Assembly: GCA_001724265.1 (NCBI GenBank)
Contig: MEDY01000066.1
Location: 1 to 64,000, forward strand
Length of the DNA: 64,000 nucleotides
Direction of reading: 5' to 3'
DNA from: Rhizaria sp. SCN 62-66
Lineage: Eukaryota; Rhizaria, unplaced
Shown: one piece after another, positions 9,482 to 19,143 of the stretch
Layout: every line of letters begins with the position of its first letter
Numbering within the stretch: position 1 is the stretch's first letter
Translations under genes and position numbers: made by a program
The notes under the pieces: generated by a model
Told to the model about the DNA's origin: nothing
Database searches by the model: none
Seen by the model: only the letters and a program-made list of their open reading frames with translations

Positions 9482-12400
9482 TTACATGTAAAACGACTTC
9501 TCCCAGAGCTCGGGGTGTAGGCCCTCGCTCCAAACCTCTGGCTCGCCGTTCTTGCCCGCAACCGCCGCGGCCGCCGCGAGCGCCGCGGCGCCCGACCAGG
9601 CGCCGCCGCCGATGGAGGAGTTGTTCATCGCGCGCTTCGAGATGGCGTCGACAGTATACTTGCGCGAGAGGTACTTCATCTGCGTGCACATCGAGTGCGC
9701 GTGTTGGGCCACGCCGGGCACGGCGCCCGTCTTGGCAATGCGCTGCGTGTTGTGCGCGAGGTAGTACGTCAGTTCCTGGATCTCGTCCATCGTCAGGCCA
9801 CCCTGCTGCGGCTGCTGCGGCTGCCCGGCCGTTGCGCCGTCTTGCTCCGAAATCAAGCCGTCGCCCTCGTTGACAAGGACGGTGTAGCGCACCGGCCGCG
9901 GCGTACCGCGGTGCGCGGCGTGCGCCAGGAGGTAGAACTCGTTGCCTGTGAGCGCGGTGACGCTGGGCGAGTCGATGACCGTGCCTGGCACGGGCGCGTG
10001 CATCGTGGGGTGGGTGGTGTAGCAAGACGGGTGCGACAGCGGCACGCTATAAGGAACGCTGCTGGCTTCACCAGTCGAAGCAGTACGAGCACTGGAACGA
10101 GCGCCAGAGCCAGGGGTTGTCGTTTTCTTTGTCGTCGTTTCTGTTTTGATGTCACTGCTGATGTTAGAATCGTCACCAGCAGCGCTGTCATTGCTGTTTT
10201 GCTTGTTGACGTGCAACTCTGCAACGACCTCGGGATCAGGCCTTTGTCCGAACCCAGCAACACCGCCGCTACCCGCGCCAGTTTTGCCGCCCTTGCCGCC
10301 GGGAAGCTCCTTGGGCCAGAAGCGCACGCTGTGGCGTTTGGTGCACAGCACGACAAGGATCTTGGGGTTGTACGCCGGGTCCAGACTGCGGCAGGCCATC
10401 TTGATCGCCGCCGTCTCCTGCTGCGTCACCTTGTGCTCCTCATGTTCGTTGATGCCGTCGCGGAAAAAGAGGATGCGCTCGGGGATGCGCCCCGTCTGCA
10501 GCAGGAACTGCGTGATGTGCCTGCGCACAGCGAACATAAGGTGCTCGACCGGCGTCACCTCGCACTCGACGCCCGTCTGCAGCGTGATGCCCGCGTATCG
10601 CGTCGCCTCCAGGTCGCGGCTGCCTATCACGCACGCGTGCGAGTACTCGTTCACCGGCAGCGCGCCCGCGCCGCCGGCCGCGGAGCCCTGCGCCTGTGCG
10701 TGGCTGCCGCGGATTTTGTGGTGCCGCAACGGGTGGTCCACGTCCAGCCCCAGCACCAGCGACGGGGCCTCGAGCATCACCTTGGGCAGCGAGAAGCGGA
10801 AGTTGACGCCTCCCAGCTTGGTATTGAGTTTGAGCACAAGGTTGTGGTAGTATGCCGGCGGCAACGGCTCGCGCGAGAGCATCTTGTCGCTCGCGATGCC
10901 CTGCGTCACGACGCCGTAGCGCGTGAGGGCGAGGCGCTTGAGCGCGTCGTACAGCGGGTCGTTGCGCGGTGACGAGCAGAGGAGGAAGACGACATCTGCG
11001 CGCGCGGCCGGGCGCATCATGACGCGGTGCAGCGTCTCCTCCAGCTGCGTCGGGTTGCGAACCGTAAGCACGTCGCGCAGCGGCGCGATCGACAGGCCCA
11101 AGTCCGCCGCCGTCGACATGAGCTGCGCGAAGAAGGCCTTGATCACGGCGGGCTGCACGGGGGCCGCGAGCAGGAACAGCGGCGCCGCGACGGGGACCGG
11201 GGCCACGAGCCGGCGCGAGCGGGCCGGCCACGCGCCGAGGACCGGGATCGTCTCGGTGCACACGGCCGCCGCCGTGGGGGCCAGCGTTGGAACCTGCTGC
11301 GTTGCAAATGCGCTCGCAGAGTCCTTAGACGCGTTCGCGGCATTGGCGGTGAAGGCGAGAGTGTGGGGGCCGAAGTTGAGCAAGCTGTCATTGGTAACGC
11401 GAGCGATCTTGTTGCTGATGTCTTTGGAGCTCATGTTGATGTCGTCATCGTCATCATCAGAGTCCACCATCGCAGTACCCTTGCTGCCGCGAGCGCGCGC
11501 CTTCGAGCCAGAGTCAGCACTCGCGTCACCGTAGCCGTGGTCAGAGTGAACGCAGTCAGCCGCAGTGACGATGAGCCGTGCGGGGACCGTGTTAGCGCAC
11601 TCGCTGGAGGTGTACAGCCGTTCCACGACGCTGTTGTCGAGCGGGTCAACTGTGCTCAGCGCGGCGCCGGCAGGCGGGAACATGCCGTGGCCCGCGTTGT
11701 GACCGTAAGAGCCCGCGCTCACGCTCCCGTTTGGGGGGAAGTGCAGCGACTGCGCGAGGACGGGGCAATTCGGATCACAGCAGAGAGACTTTGCTGCGTG
11801 GTCTAACGGGTCCGGCTTGACTAAGAACCTGTAGGGGTCGCGATCATCATCAGCATCAACATCAGCACTCGCAGAAGCGCTCGTACTCGTCGCACTCTTA
11901 CTCTTAGCGGGCTTATTCGTGCTCGAGTTCATGTCAGTGATGTTGCTGTCATTGTTTAGCACAGCAGTGATGTGCTTTTTGGTCGTTGAAACAGCGTCAC
12001 TCGGTGTCTTGGCTGCCTCTGACAGCACCATCATCTCACGGCGCGCTGCGACAGCAACGCTGTTGTCGGCGTCACTCTTCGCGTTCGCGTTGTTCTCGGT
12101 GCTGTTGTAGTACTGGCTAAGAACGACAGCATCCTCAGCACGAATAATACCCGCAGAGAGCTTCTTCTCGCGCTTGCCTTTCGCCTTACTAGTCGCAGCA
12201 ACGGTCTTAGCCGCGGTCGTGGCTGCGGCGGTGCTCGCGCCACGACGCTTCTTCGCATTCTTAGACTTCGCATCACTGTCACTCCCACTGCCGCTGCCAC
12301 TATCACTACCGCTGTCATCAGCGGCGTTCGCGCGAGCACCACCGCTCTTGGCGATGTTGCCTGCGGCGGTGATGGCGTGGGGAGCCAGTGCCGCGGTCTT

Positions 12401-15400
12401 GCTGCCAACCCAGGCCTTGGCCACGGCGGAGGGCGCGCCCCTGACGAGCCCGGTGTGCGGCGCCGTGAACACCGACGGCGGCGGCAGCACGCGCGCGGTG
12501 ACGGTGAGTAGCTCGGGCACCGGCGCGAACAGAGCCGGGTCCCACAGACTCGCGGGTGCCGCGAACACGGTGCCGTCACTGCCGACTACGACGTTAGCAT
12601 TGCTCCCATCAGACGCGGTCTTAGTCGCAGTGAGCGAGACAATGTTTTGCACGAGCGTCCTCTGCTGTAGCGCGGGCAAGCACGCGATCTCCTTGTGCAG
12701 AAGCTTGTCCTTAAGCGAGTAGCCGGCCGTGTACATCTGGTTGGGCAGCACGTTGCAGACCTCGATCGGCAGCACCGTGTGCTCGCCCGCTGCCACGCAG
12801 GGCCAGTCCGCGGCGTGCGCGAGCTCGACCCCGTACTTGGTGCTGTAGAACGCGGCAACGGAGACAGGGGGCTTCTCGCTACCCATGCTGAGCATGTGAG
12901 CCGCCGCCGTGGCCGCGACGCCAGTGAGCTCGTATTCGCGCGCGCCGCGGTGCGTGGTCACGACGCGCAGCCCGCGGAGAGCGCGGGCGAGCACGCGCAT
13001 CGCGTCAGCGTCGCCGGCGTTCAGCACCGCGGGGTTCGCCGCGGGGCCGTCGTTGCTCCAGGCCTTATGATGCGAATTGTTGTTGTTGTTGTTGTTGTTG
13101 TTGCGCAGAGGAAGTGAGGCCGAGATCGCCGCAATATACGACGACAAAGACACCGGCGCGGCAACCGCCATGGTCTTGACGCTGGCCGAAACGAGCGCGC
13201 CCTGCGCCGTGGCGCGCGCCGAAAGGAACACGCCCGTGCTCGCAAGCGCGGCGCCGGAGGGCAGGTACTGGAGCGAGGTGAAGCGCGGGAAGACATAGGG
13301 CGCCATGTGCACCAGCGCGCCCAAGCCGGAACTGCTTACGCCCGCCGCGGGGGCACTAAGACTGGAGCCGGGCAGCAGAGCGCGCGGGATGGAGCCCGCA
13401 AAGGTGGTGACTGGCTGCAGCGTGACCATGGAGCGCGCGAAGGCATTGAACATGCGGATGATGTGCTTCGGTTCGCGCGGGTATGCGTCTATACCGGCGC
13501 TGACGCCGGCGCTGCTCGCGGACAGCGCGCTCGCCGCGGCTGCGGCCCCGGCGCCCTTGTTGTAAGCGTTGGGAAACAACGCGTTCACAGCGGCATTGGC
13601 GCTGCTGCTGGCGCCAGCTGTGTTCGCGAGACTGAGCGTGAGATTGGCCGCCGCGGCGGTGGTGGCCGCCATGGCGCGCGTGGCGCGGCCCAGCGCCGCC
13701 GCCGCCTCGGCCGCGTGCGCCGCGACCGCGGAGCCGGGGGGGGCGGAGTGGTCCGCCGCGGTGTAGGCGAACCAGGCCTGGCGAGCGGCGATGTACTGCG
13801 AAAGTAGAGCGAGCGGGACCGCGCCGGGCACGGGGTCAAGCGTCACTGTCACGGCGTTCTCGGCCAAGTACTCCGGGTCGCTCTCGCCGCAAGGCTCCGG
13901 GTCTGCTGCTGCGGCTGCAAGAGCAGTTGACTTGCCGGAACCCTTGGCCTTGGGTAACAGCGTGTCACGAGAGGAAGATGACGAAGCTGTTGCGATAAGC
14001 GAGGTCGGCAGCACCTTGACGACTTGCGGCCATGTCATGTCCGCTGGCAGAGGACAAACCGTGGAATAGGCTAGCCCGACGCCGTCAAACGCCATGCGCA
14101 GCGCGGCCAGCCCCTCTCCACTTTTGGTGCCCTCTCCACTGCGCGCAGTCGTGACTGCGCGCATGAAGACCTCTGCGCGGTGCGACGCGATAGCCGACGG
14201 GGGGTCAAACGTCACAGTGAACATCGACACGTGGCCCTGCGCGGCCGTTTTGATCAGGAAAGAGTTGGCGACCAGGTCGACGGGGTAGCCGCGCGAGCCG
14301 GGGGCCAGCCGGGGCGCGGCGGCGACGGGGAGCAGCGGCACGGGCGGCAGGACCGTCGGCGTGTAGACGGGGCAGTAGCCGGCGTCGAACGACTGCGTAA
14401 GCGACGGCTCTGAACACGACGACGAAGAGCTCGCACTCGCACTCTCGTTGGAACTGGCACCCTTGTTTGCGTCAAGGTAAGGGTAGGGTCCGAAGCCGAA
14501 GCTCGTGTGCGCGCTGTTGGCGGCGACCGCCGCCACCGCCCGCTGCGCGCCGTCAAGCGCCTTGGCGTCCATGGGCGGCAGATTCGCCTCGCTGGCGAGC
14601 TTGCTGCGCGTGTAGGGCGCGGGGGCGCGCCGGTCGTGTCCGGCGGGCAGCGGGGGCACGACTGCGCGCATGGGCACGACCGTCACCACGCCGGTCCTCG
14701 TCTCGCTGCGACTGGCGCCGCTGAGACCGCTCTTAGTCTCGTCTGTGACCTGATTAGCCTTGGGCACGAGCGCGACGACGGTGTGCTTCCGCCCGTGGCT
14801 ACTGATGAACTTGTGCGCGGCGCGCTGATCGGGCGCCTGCGACAGCGCTGCGGCGTGCGCCGCCGCGTCGGCTGCCAGCGCGCGCGACTGCAGCGAAGTC
14901 AGGTCGCGCTCGATGTGGCCCTGCGCGGGCCGCTGCAGCACCGAGGCGGGGACGTCGCGCGCGGCGCTCAGACCCGTCGCGCCGGCGGGATTTGCACTGG
15001 GGCCGGGGACAAGAGGGTTCTTCAGAGTGCTCATCAAGCCGCATGGAGCAACGCCTGACTCAGAAGCCGCCGCGCCATTGTCAGTCGCAGTTTGACTGGG
15101 CAGGAGCAGCGGCGCCGGCGTGGGGGGCACAGCGACGAGGGCGGTGTTGGCAACGCGGGCGGCCAGCGAGCGCAGCGCGGCCTGGCTGGGTGCCGAGTGC
15201 CGAGCTGCAGCCGCCGCAGTTGCAGTTGCAGTGGCAGTGGCAGTGGCAGTTGTAGTGTTAGCGCGAAGGGTAGAGCTCGCGACAGCAGTCGAGCTGGGCT
15301 GGGGCCGAGCCACAAACTGAGCCAGCGAACTGGGGGGCGCGTGTGAGCTCATGCTGGCAGCGTTTTTGCCTGAAGTCAATGTGGAAGTCGAACTCGAGCT

Positions 15401-15844
15401 CGAGCTAGCAGCAGCAGTCGGCTTGGTGCTGGGAGCAGCAGGCTTCACACTCGTGCTCGCCGCAGTGCTGCTCGCTGCGGGGACACTGATGGCGGGCGTA
15501 GATGCACCAAATAAAGCTTGATACCTCGACGCCGGCTGCGGCGCAGTCGCGGTCAGAGCGCCAGCACTGGGTGCTGCACTTGCTATCTTGGCGCTCGATT
15601 TAGACGTCGCAGTCGCCGCTTTCTTCGCGGCATGCGTGGCCCCAGCGTCAACAGCACCGGCCTTAACAGCGGTGCCGGCACTCTTCACGTTGGTGCTCGT
15701 GCTGACCCTTGACGTCGCGGCAGCAGTCAGTGTCGAGGTGGTGGCAGCAGCCTTGGCCAAGCGCGCGGCGCGGGCGCGGGCCTGGGCCGCCGCGAAGGCG
15801 TCGTCATCGTCGGAGCTCGAGCACGACGAGGATAAAGAAGACAT
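9482..15844 (-). CDS. AGO: Giant Argonaute (ArgoN-PAZ-MID-PIWI)
   Basis: Single exon, 2,120 residues, stop TAA; usual Argonautes are 800-1,000. It should bind small RNAs and guide silencing. The first ~500 residues are Ser/Ala-rich disorder. An ArgoN region begins near 511 (SRGYPVDLVANSFLIKT). The PAZ end near 990 contains VAAFYSTKYGVELAHA and VLPIEVCNVLPNQ. A low-complexity insertion of ~480 residues separates PAZ from MID. The MID 5'-phosphate pocket is intact: Y1632 and K1636 in DPLYDALKR, then TQG and LKLNTKLGG. PIWI keeps slicer residues D1701 (GLDVDHP), D1796 (RDGINE) and H1975 (LLAHAAHRGTPRP). The C-terminus YM resembles the usual aromatic/aliphatic end. The ATG at 15844 is chosen because the open frame upstream has no other ATG. 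No introns are evident, unlike most neighbours. Poly-Asn lies near residue 915. Confidence 0.95.
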   Translation of the reverse strand: MSSLSSSCSSSDDDDAFAAAQARARAARLAKAAATTSTLTAAATSRVSTSTNVKSAGTAVKAGAVDAGATHAAKKAATATSKSSAKIASAAPSAGALTATAPQPASRYQALFGASTPAISVPAASSTAASTSVKPAAPSTKPTAAASSSSSSTSTLTSGKNAASMSSHAPPSSLAQFVARPQPSSTAVASSTLRANTTTATATATATATAAAAARHSAPSQAALRSLAARVANTALVAVPPTPAPLLLPSQTATDNGAAASESGVAPCGLMSTLKNPLVPGPSANPAGATGLSAARDVPASVLQRPAQGHIERDLTSLQSRALAADAAAHAAALSQAPDQRAAHKFISSHGRKHTVVALVPKANQVTDETKSGLSGASRSETRTGVVTVVPMRAVVPPLPAGHDRRAPAPYTRSKLASEANLPPMDAKALDGAQRAVAAVAANSAHTSFGFGPYPYLDANKGASSNESASASSSSSCSEPSLTQSFDAGYCPVYTPTVLPPVPLLPVAAAPRLAPGSRGYPVDLVANSFLIKTAAQGHVSMFTVTFDPPSAIASHRAEVFMRAVTTARSGEGTKSGEGLAALRMAFDGVGLAYSTVCPLPADMTWPQVVKVLPTSLIATASSSSSRDTLLPKAKGSGKSTALAAAAADPEPCGESDPEYLAENAVTVTLDPVPGAVPLALLSQYIAARQAWFAYTAADHSAPPGSAVAAHAAEAAAALGRATRAMAATTAAAANLTLSLANTAGASSSANAAVNALFPNAYNKGAGAAAAASALSASSAGVSAGIDAYPREPKHIIRMFNAFARSMVTLQPVTTFAGSIPRALLPGSSLSAPAAGVSSSGLGALVHMAPYVFPRFTSLQYLPSGAALASTGVFLSARATAQGALVSASVKTMAVAAPVSLSSYIAAISASLPLRNNNNNNNNNSHHKAWSNDGPAANPAVLNAGDADAMRVLARALRGLRVVTTHRGAREYELTGVAATAAAHMLSMGSEKPPVSVAAFYSTKYGVELAHAADWPCVAAGEHTVLPIEVCNVLPNQMYTAGYSLKDKLLHKEIACLPALQQRTLVQNIVSLTATKTASDGSNANVVVGSDGTVFAAPASLWDPALFAPVPELLTVTARVLPPPSVFTAPHTGLVRGAPSAVAKAWVGSKTAALAPHAITAAGNIAKSGGARANAADDSGSDSGSGSGSDSDAKSKNAKKRRGASTAAATTAAKTVAATSKAKGKREKKLSAGIIRAEDAVVLSQYYNSTENNANAKSDADNSVAVAARREMMVLSEAAKTPSDAVSTTKKHITAVLNNDSNITDMNSSTNKPAKSKSATSTSASASADVDADDDRDPYRFLVKPDPLDHAAKSLCCDPNCPVLAQSLHFPPNGSVSAGSYGHNAGHGMFPPAGAALSTVDPLDNSVVERLYTSSECANTVPARLIVTAADCVHSDHGYGDASADSGSKARARGSKGTAMVDSDDDDDDINMSSKDISNKIARVTNDSLLNFGPHTLAFTANAANASKDSASAFATQQVPTLAPTAAAVCTETIPVLGAWPARSRRLVAPVPVAAPLFLLAAPVQPAVIKAFFAQLMSTAADLGLSIAPLRDVLTVRNPTQLEETLHRVMMRPAARADVVFLLCSSPRNDPLYDALKRLALTRYGVVTQGIASDKMLSREPLPPAYYHNLVLKLNTKLGGVNFRFSLPKVMLEAPSLVLGLDVDHPLRHHKIRGSHAQAQGSAAGGAGALPVNEYSHACVIGSRDLEATRYAGITLQTGVECEVTPVEHLMFAVRRHITQFLLQTGRIPERILFFRDGINEHEEHKVTQQETAAIKMACRSLDPAYNPKILVVLCTKRHSVRFWPKELPGGKGGKTGAGSGGVAGFGQRPDPEVVAELHVNKQNSNDSAAGDDSNISSDIKTETTTKKTTTPGSGARSSARTASTGEASSVPYSVPLSHPSCYTTHPTMHAPVPGTVIDSPSVTALTGNEFYLLAHAAHRGTPRPVRYTVLVNEGDGLISEQDGATAGQPQQPQQGGLTMDEIQELTYYLAHNTQRIAKTGAVPGVAQHAHSMCTQMKYLSRKYTVDAISKRAMNNSSIGGGAWSGAAALAAAAAVAGKNGEPEVWSEGLHPELWEKSFYM
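13077..13103 (-). repeat. Poly-Asn (AAC/GTT) tract inside Argonaute
   Basis: Nine GTT units on the plus strand read as AAC on the coding strand and insert poly-Asn between ArgoN and PAZ. Confidence 0.9.
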
Positions 15845-16781
15845 GACGCGCAAGATAATACTCTGATAGATGACTGTCTGTGTTTCTGAGTTTGTGGTTG
15901 TCAAAGAAGGTATTGGAGAGGATTACGGATGAGTTAGCACCAGGAGAGTGGGCGAGAGAAATCAAGCAGTACTTTGTGCATCAGAAATAAGTCCAATAGC
16001 AAATACGCCTTGCTAACACTACAGACGCGTGTTGTGTTAATATAGTTGCCTGGCAATATATCCATGGAATGCGACATTAGGCTGTAGATAGGCCGCGCGC
16101 AAGAGTTGATGATAGTGCGAAAGGCACTCGATCCCAGCCGATGTTTCGAGAAGCGTGGCTCATCGAAAGAAATACTGCAGAAAGTATAATTACAATGCAA
16201 AGTGAATAAATGACCTTAAAATAGGATAACACTGTTGCAGAACAAAGCAACGATGCTGCGTTGAGATATCCATATTTTCCGTACGTGGTACGACAGCACG
16301 AGCAAGCAGAAGCGGCGCAACGAGAGTCACGCCTAAGACGAATAAAGCAGGCGGAACGACTTAAAGATGTGTTAAAATTCAACAACTTGTTTATTATGAA
16401 TACGACATGTGCGTTCGCAACCCACTTGACACTCATTCAGTGAACAAATGAACCCCGTTGACGCGGAATATCACATGTAAAGTGAATAACAACATGAATC
16501 AGTCTTGCATACAGTGTTTGTTGTGATTTCGAACGGAAAATAGAAAACAAAGCAAGTCAATGAACGAAAAAAAGAAAAAGAAATAGAGACAAAACCAAAT
16601 CAAAAGAAATGCAACGACACCAAAGAGCGTGGGCTTTAAAACAAAGCTTAGTCGAGCCTTGCTTCGCATCGCCAAACTTCGTGAATCAGTCATCGGAAAA
16701 ACGCACTCGGACAGCACTCACTGACAGTTGGCTGACACAGTGAGCTCTCATGGACGTTGTTGCGCGGTCGCCAAAGCGCGC
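15845..16781. other. Spacer upstream of Argonaute
   Basis: AT-rich, containing the Argonaute promoter/5' UTR and the 3' region of the next minus-strand gene. A purine-rich A/G tract lies at about 16565-16590. Open frames here lack the GC-rich codon usage of real exons. Confidence 0.5.
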
Positions 16782-17333
16782 TTAGTAGGCCTTGGTGGAC
16801 GACGAGAAGGGGTTATCGTTCTCGAAGGGGTTGGGCTGCGCGGACGCGGTGGGCGCGGCGGGCGCGGCGCGGTGGCCGTCCTTGTTGCTCGAGGCGGCGG
16901 CGCCGGGCACAGGCTGGCCGCCCGCGGTGGTGTTGGAGGGCTGGTAGTTGAGCTCAATGCCGCGGTCAATGCCGAAGCAGAAGAAGAGGCAGTTGACGAC
17001 GCCGATGGTGCCGGCGACGGCGGCGACGAGGATCTGGTACCACTTGGCCTGCTGGATGGTGAAGACGGCGACAAAGATGTACGTCGCGCCGAGGCCGAAG
17101 AAGGGGACGAGGAAGCGGAACCAGCGGAAAACCTTGGCCATGCGCAGCTCGGCGACGAGAAGGAGCGTGCCGAAGAAGATCTGGTAGACGCAGGCGATAA
17201 CGGACTTAAGCGAGATGGTGATGTTGATCAGGCCGAAGATGGCGACGACGAGGATGGCGCACGACGTCGCGATGCCGAGGGTGGTCATCAGGCCGCGGAC
17301 GCCCTTGCCGGAGAGACACTCTTTGAGACCCAT
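16782..17333 (-). CDS. COPI-associated / TVP15-like Golgi membrane protein
   Basis: Single exon, 183 residues, stop TAA. Four membrane segments are visible: LGIATSCAILVVAIFGLINI, VYQIFFGTLLLVAELRMAKV, FLVPFFGLGATYIFVAVFTI and LVAAVAGTIGVVNCLFFCFG. The ELRMAKVFRWFRFLVPFFGLG block and overall layout match the COPI_assoc family, which includes yeast Tvp15, a late-Golgi vesicle protein. The cytosolic tail ends in two NPF motifs (QPNPFENDNPFSS), the classic ligand of EH domains, suggesting endocytic or recycling adaptors. The N-terminus MGLKECLSG has a Gly at position 2, but I would not claim lipidation. The family call is from memory of conserved features; a profile search would settle it. Confidence 0.82.
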   Translation of the reverse strand: MGLKECLSGKGVRGLMTTLGIATSCAILVVAIFGLINITISLKSVIACVYQIFFGTLLLVAELRMAKVFRWFRFLVPFFGLGATYIFVAVFTIQQAKWYQILVAAVAGTIGVVNCLFFCFGIDRGIELNYQPSNTTAGGQPVPGAAASSNKDGHRAAPAAPTASAQPNPFENDNPFSSSTKAY

Positions 17334-19143
17334 AGGGGAGAGAGCTGTTGTTCAATCGAGCGGCGCAGGTGGCAGAGAGACAAGACAAGAGGAACGAAAG
17401 ATTGTCGGGTCGAGGTGAGTACGACGACGGAAAAGTGTATATTGCGAGACGCGGATTGGGATACAACAGACCAGAGCACAGATAATATGATTGAAACAGT
17501 TTTTTGATTATAAAACAAATACGGAAAACATAGAAAGGCGCTTATTCGACGCGGACAGCGGGGAGATTATGAGGCGGGTTTGAAGCTTGGTTGACGCTTA
17601 ACTTGGCACCACTTGCGATCAAGATACCCGCCCATAAAGCCCCCGCTGCACGCAGCAAACAAGATTATCTTCAAGAAATACATGAGTACATTCCGAACAT
17701 AAAGTCCGGCAGTCAACCCACGAGCGACGGGACGCGGTTCGGAGGTGGGTCGGGATTGGTCACACTCGACCTCGTCGACTCGTGATCTCGCAGCGTTGTG
17801 GTGGATTGATCGCACCTCTTGCGCGTGCCCGTCTTTTCCGCAGGTTCGCTACCTGTGAAAGCGGCAGTGACGCTATATCGAACATGAAAAGTGTATGAAT
17901 TATTTATTGGGATATCTCGACTTAATAATAACAATTTTCTGTCGGGCTAATTTTATCTAACCTAGTCTTTATACCCGTATAATAATAGGTTGCTTTTATC
18001 CTGCTTTGCCACAGTTCTATGAATATATCTGTTTGATAACTTGATGTGAAAGCTTCACTTGCTGACAAGCTACTATATGACAGCGCAATGCCAAGCCTAA
18101 CAATAGAGTTGGTTCGTCTATTTAAAAATTCAACAGAACATCCACGGTTTATGTTCGGTGACTTGATCTACTTTTGAGGACAAGCTTGTTTCATAGAATC
18201 GCCACTGCGATATGTGCGACAAGCTGAATGGCACCCAACGATCGTGACGCGCTTTCCTAAAGGTGCAAATGCGCATAACCTTCTTCAAACACTGCAATAT
18301 TTTGCCAAACACATAAATGTACTGCTCTATAGATCATATGTGAAAACTATTTCCACTACTTATTATTATAACGGAAATATCCTCTGTCTTAGTCAGTGAC
18401 AACCGTGCCAACCCTCAACAGCTCCGAGCAATCTCAAGCATATCAGCATCAAGATAGTCCAAAATAGGTCTAAATATACGCTTAAGTCGTCGAGCATATA
18501 TGAATATATCACTTGTTCGAAGTACTCCTTCTTTCGTTACCATTACAGCACCGTAATGATTGTGCGGACCTCAAACCGCGACAGCTTGCATCTCGCCCGA
18601 AACCGTCCATTGCGACCAGGCACAATATGTCATTAATAAAGCACGCGAGCATTAATAAAAACGCGACAAAAAACAAAATCAATATTAACGCACCCCAACA
18701 AAGATTGACTTTGAAAATCAATAATTCCATGAAGAGATTCCCTCTGAAAGTTGGAGTTACGAGGCCGATCTTGCGGTGTCAGACTGCGGTTGGTGCGTCT
18801 GCCGATGACGGACCGAGCCCGCGAAAGTTAGGCCGTGGGCAGTGGGACGTCTCTGGCCAGTGTGTGGGAGGCGCGCAGATCTCTTTGTGGGCCGATTATG
18901 CCTCTTCTCGGCGCCGTGTAAATGCCGAATTTGTACTAAGAGTTATTTGTGTAGTTGTCTTATGCTATCGGCGTATCATATCTGTTATACCTCCTTCCCG
19001 GCGGTTGTGGCTGTATTCTTAAGACACCTCTTCAGTCGGTCTCGAACTGTACCGTGATCATTTCTTTCCGCTCCCACGCCATCAAACCCTTATCTTCTTG
19101 TCTCTCGGCCATCTCCTCTCTTTCCCCACCTACCAAGGCCTCT
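17334..19143. other. Long divergent spacer before CHO2
   Basis: About 1.8 kb between divergent genes. No GC-rich exon is seen. A minus-strand frame ending at 17567 could encode a small single-pass peptide (hydrophobic stretch YFLKIILFAACSGGFMGGY), but its codon usage is not that of the neighbours, so I do not call it a gene. 18840-18990 is GC-richer and may be CHO2 5' UTR. Confidence 0.4.

Noticed and set aside
9695-10972. Long plus-strand frames inside Argonaute (9695-10972 and others)
   Set aside because: Antisense shadows of the conserved PIWI/MID coding region.
15845-15904. A start for Argonaute 20 codons upstream at 15904
   Set aside because: That frame extension begins with TTG, not ATG; the first ATG is at 15844.
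17567-17815. Possible small membrane peptide on the minus strand
   Set aside because: A hydrophobic stretch is present, but the codon usage is AT-rich unlike the neighbours and no splice or family evidence supports it.
18895-19000. Faint resemblance to U2 snRNA (CTTCTCGG and a later GTGTAGT)
   Set aside because: Spacing is wrong, the branch-pairing GTAGTA is not intact, and no Sm site or stem pattern follows.
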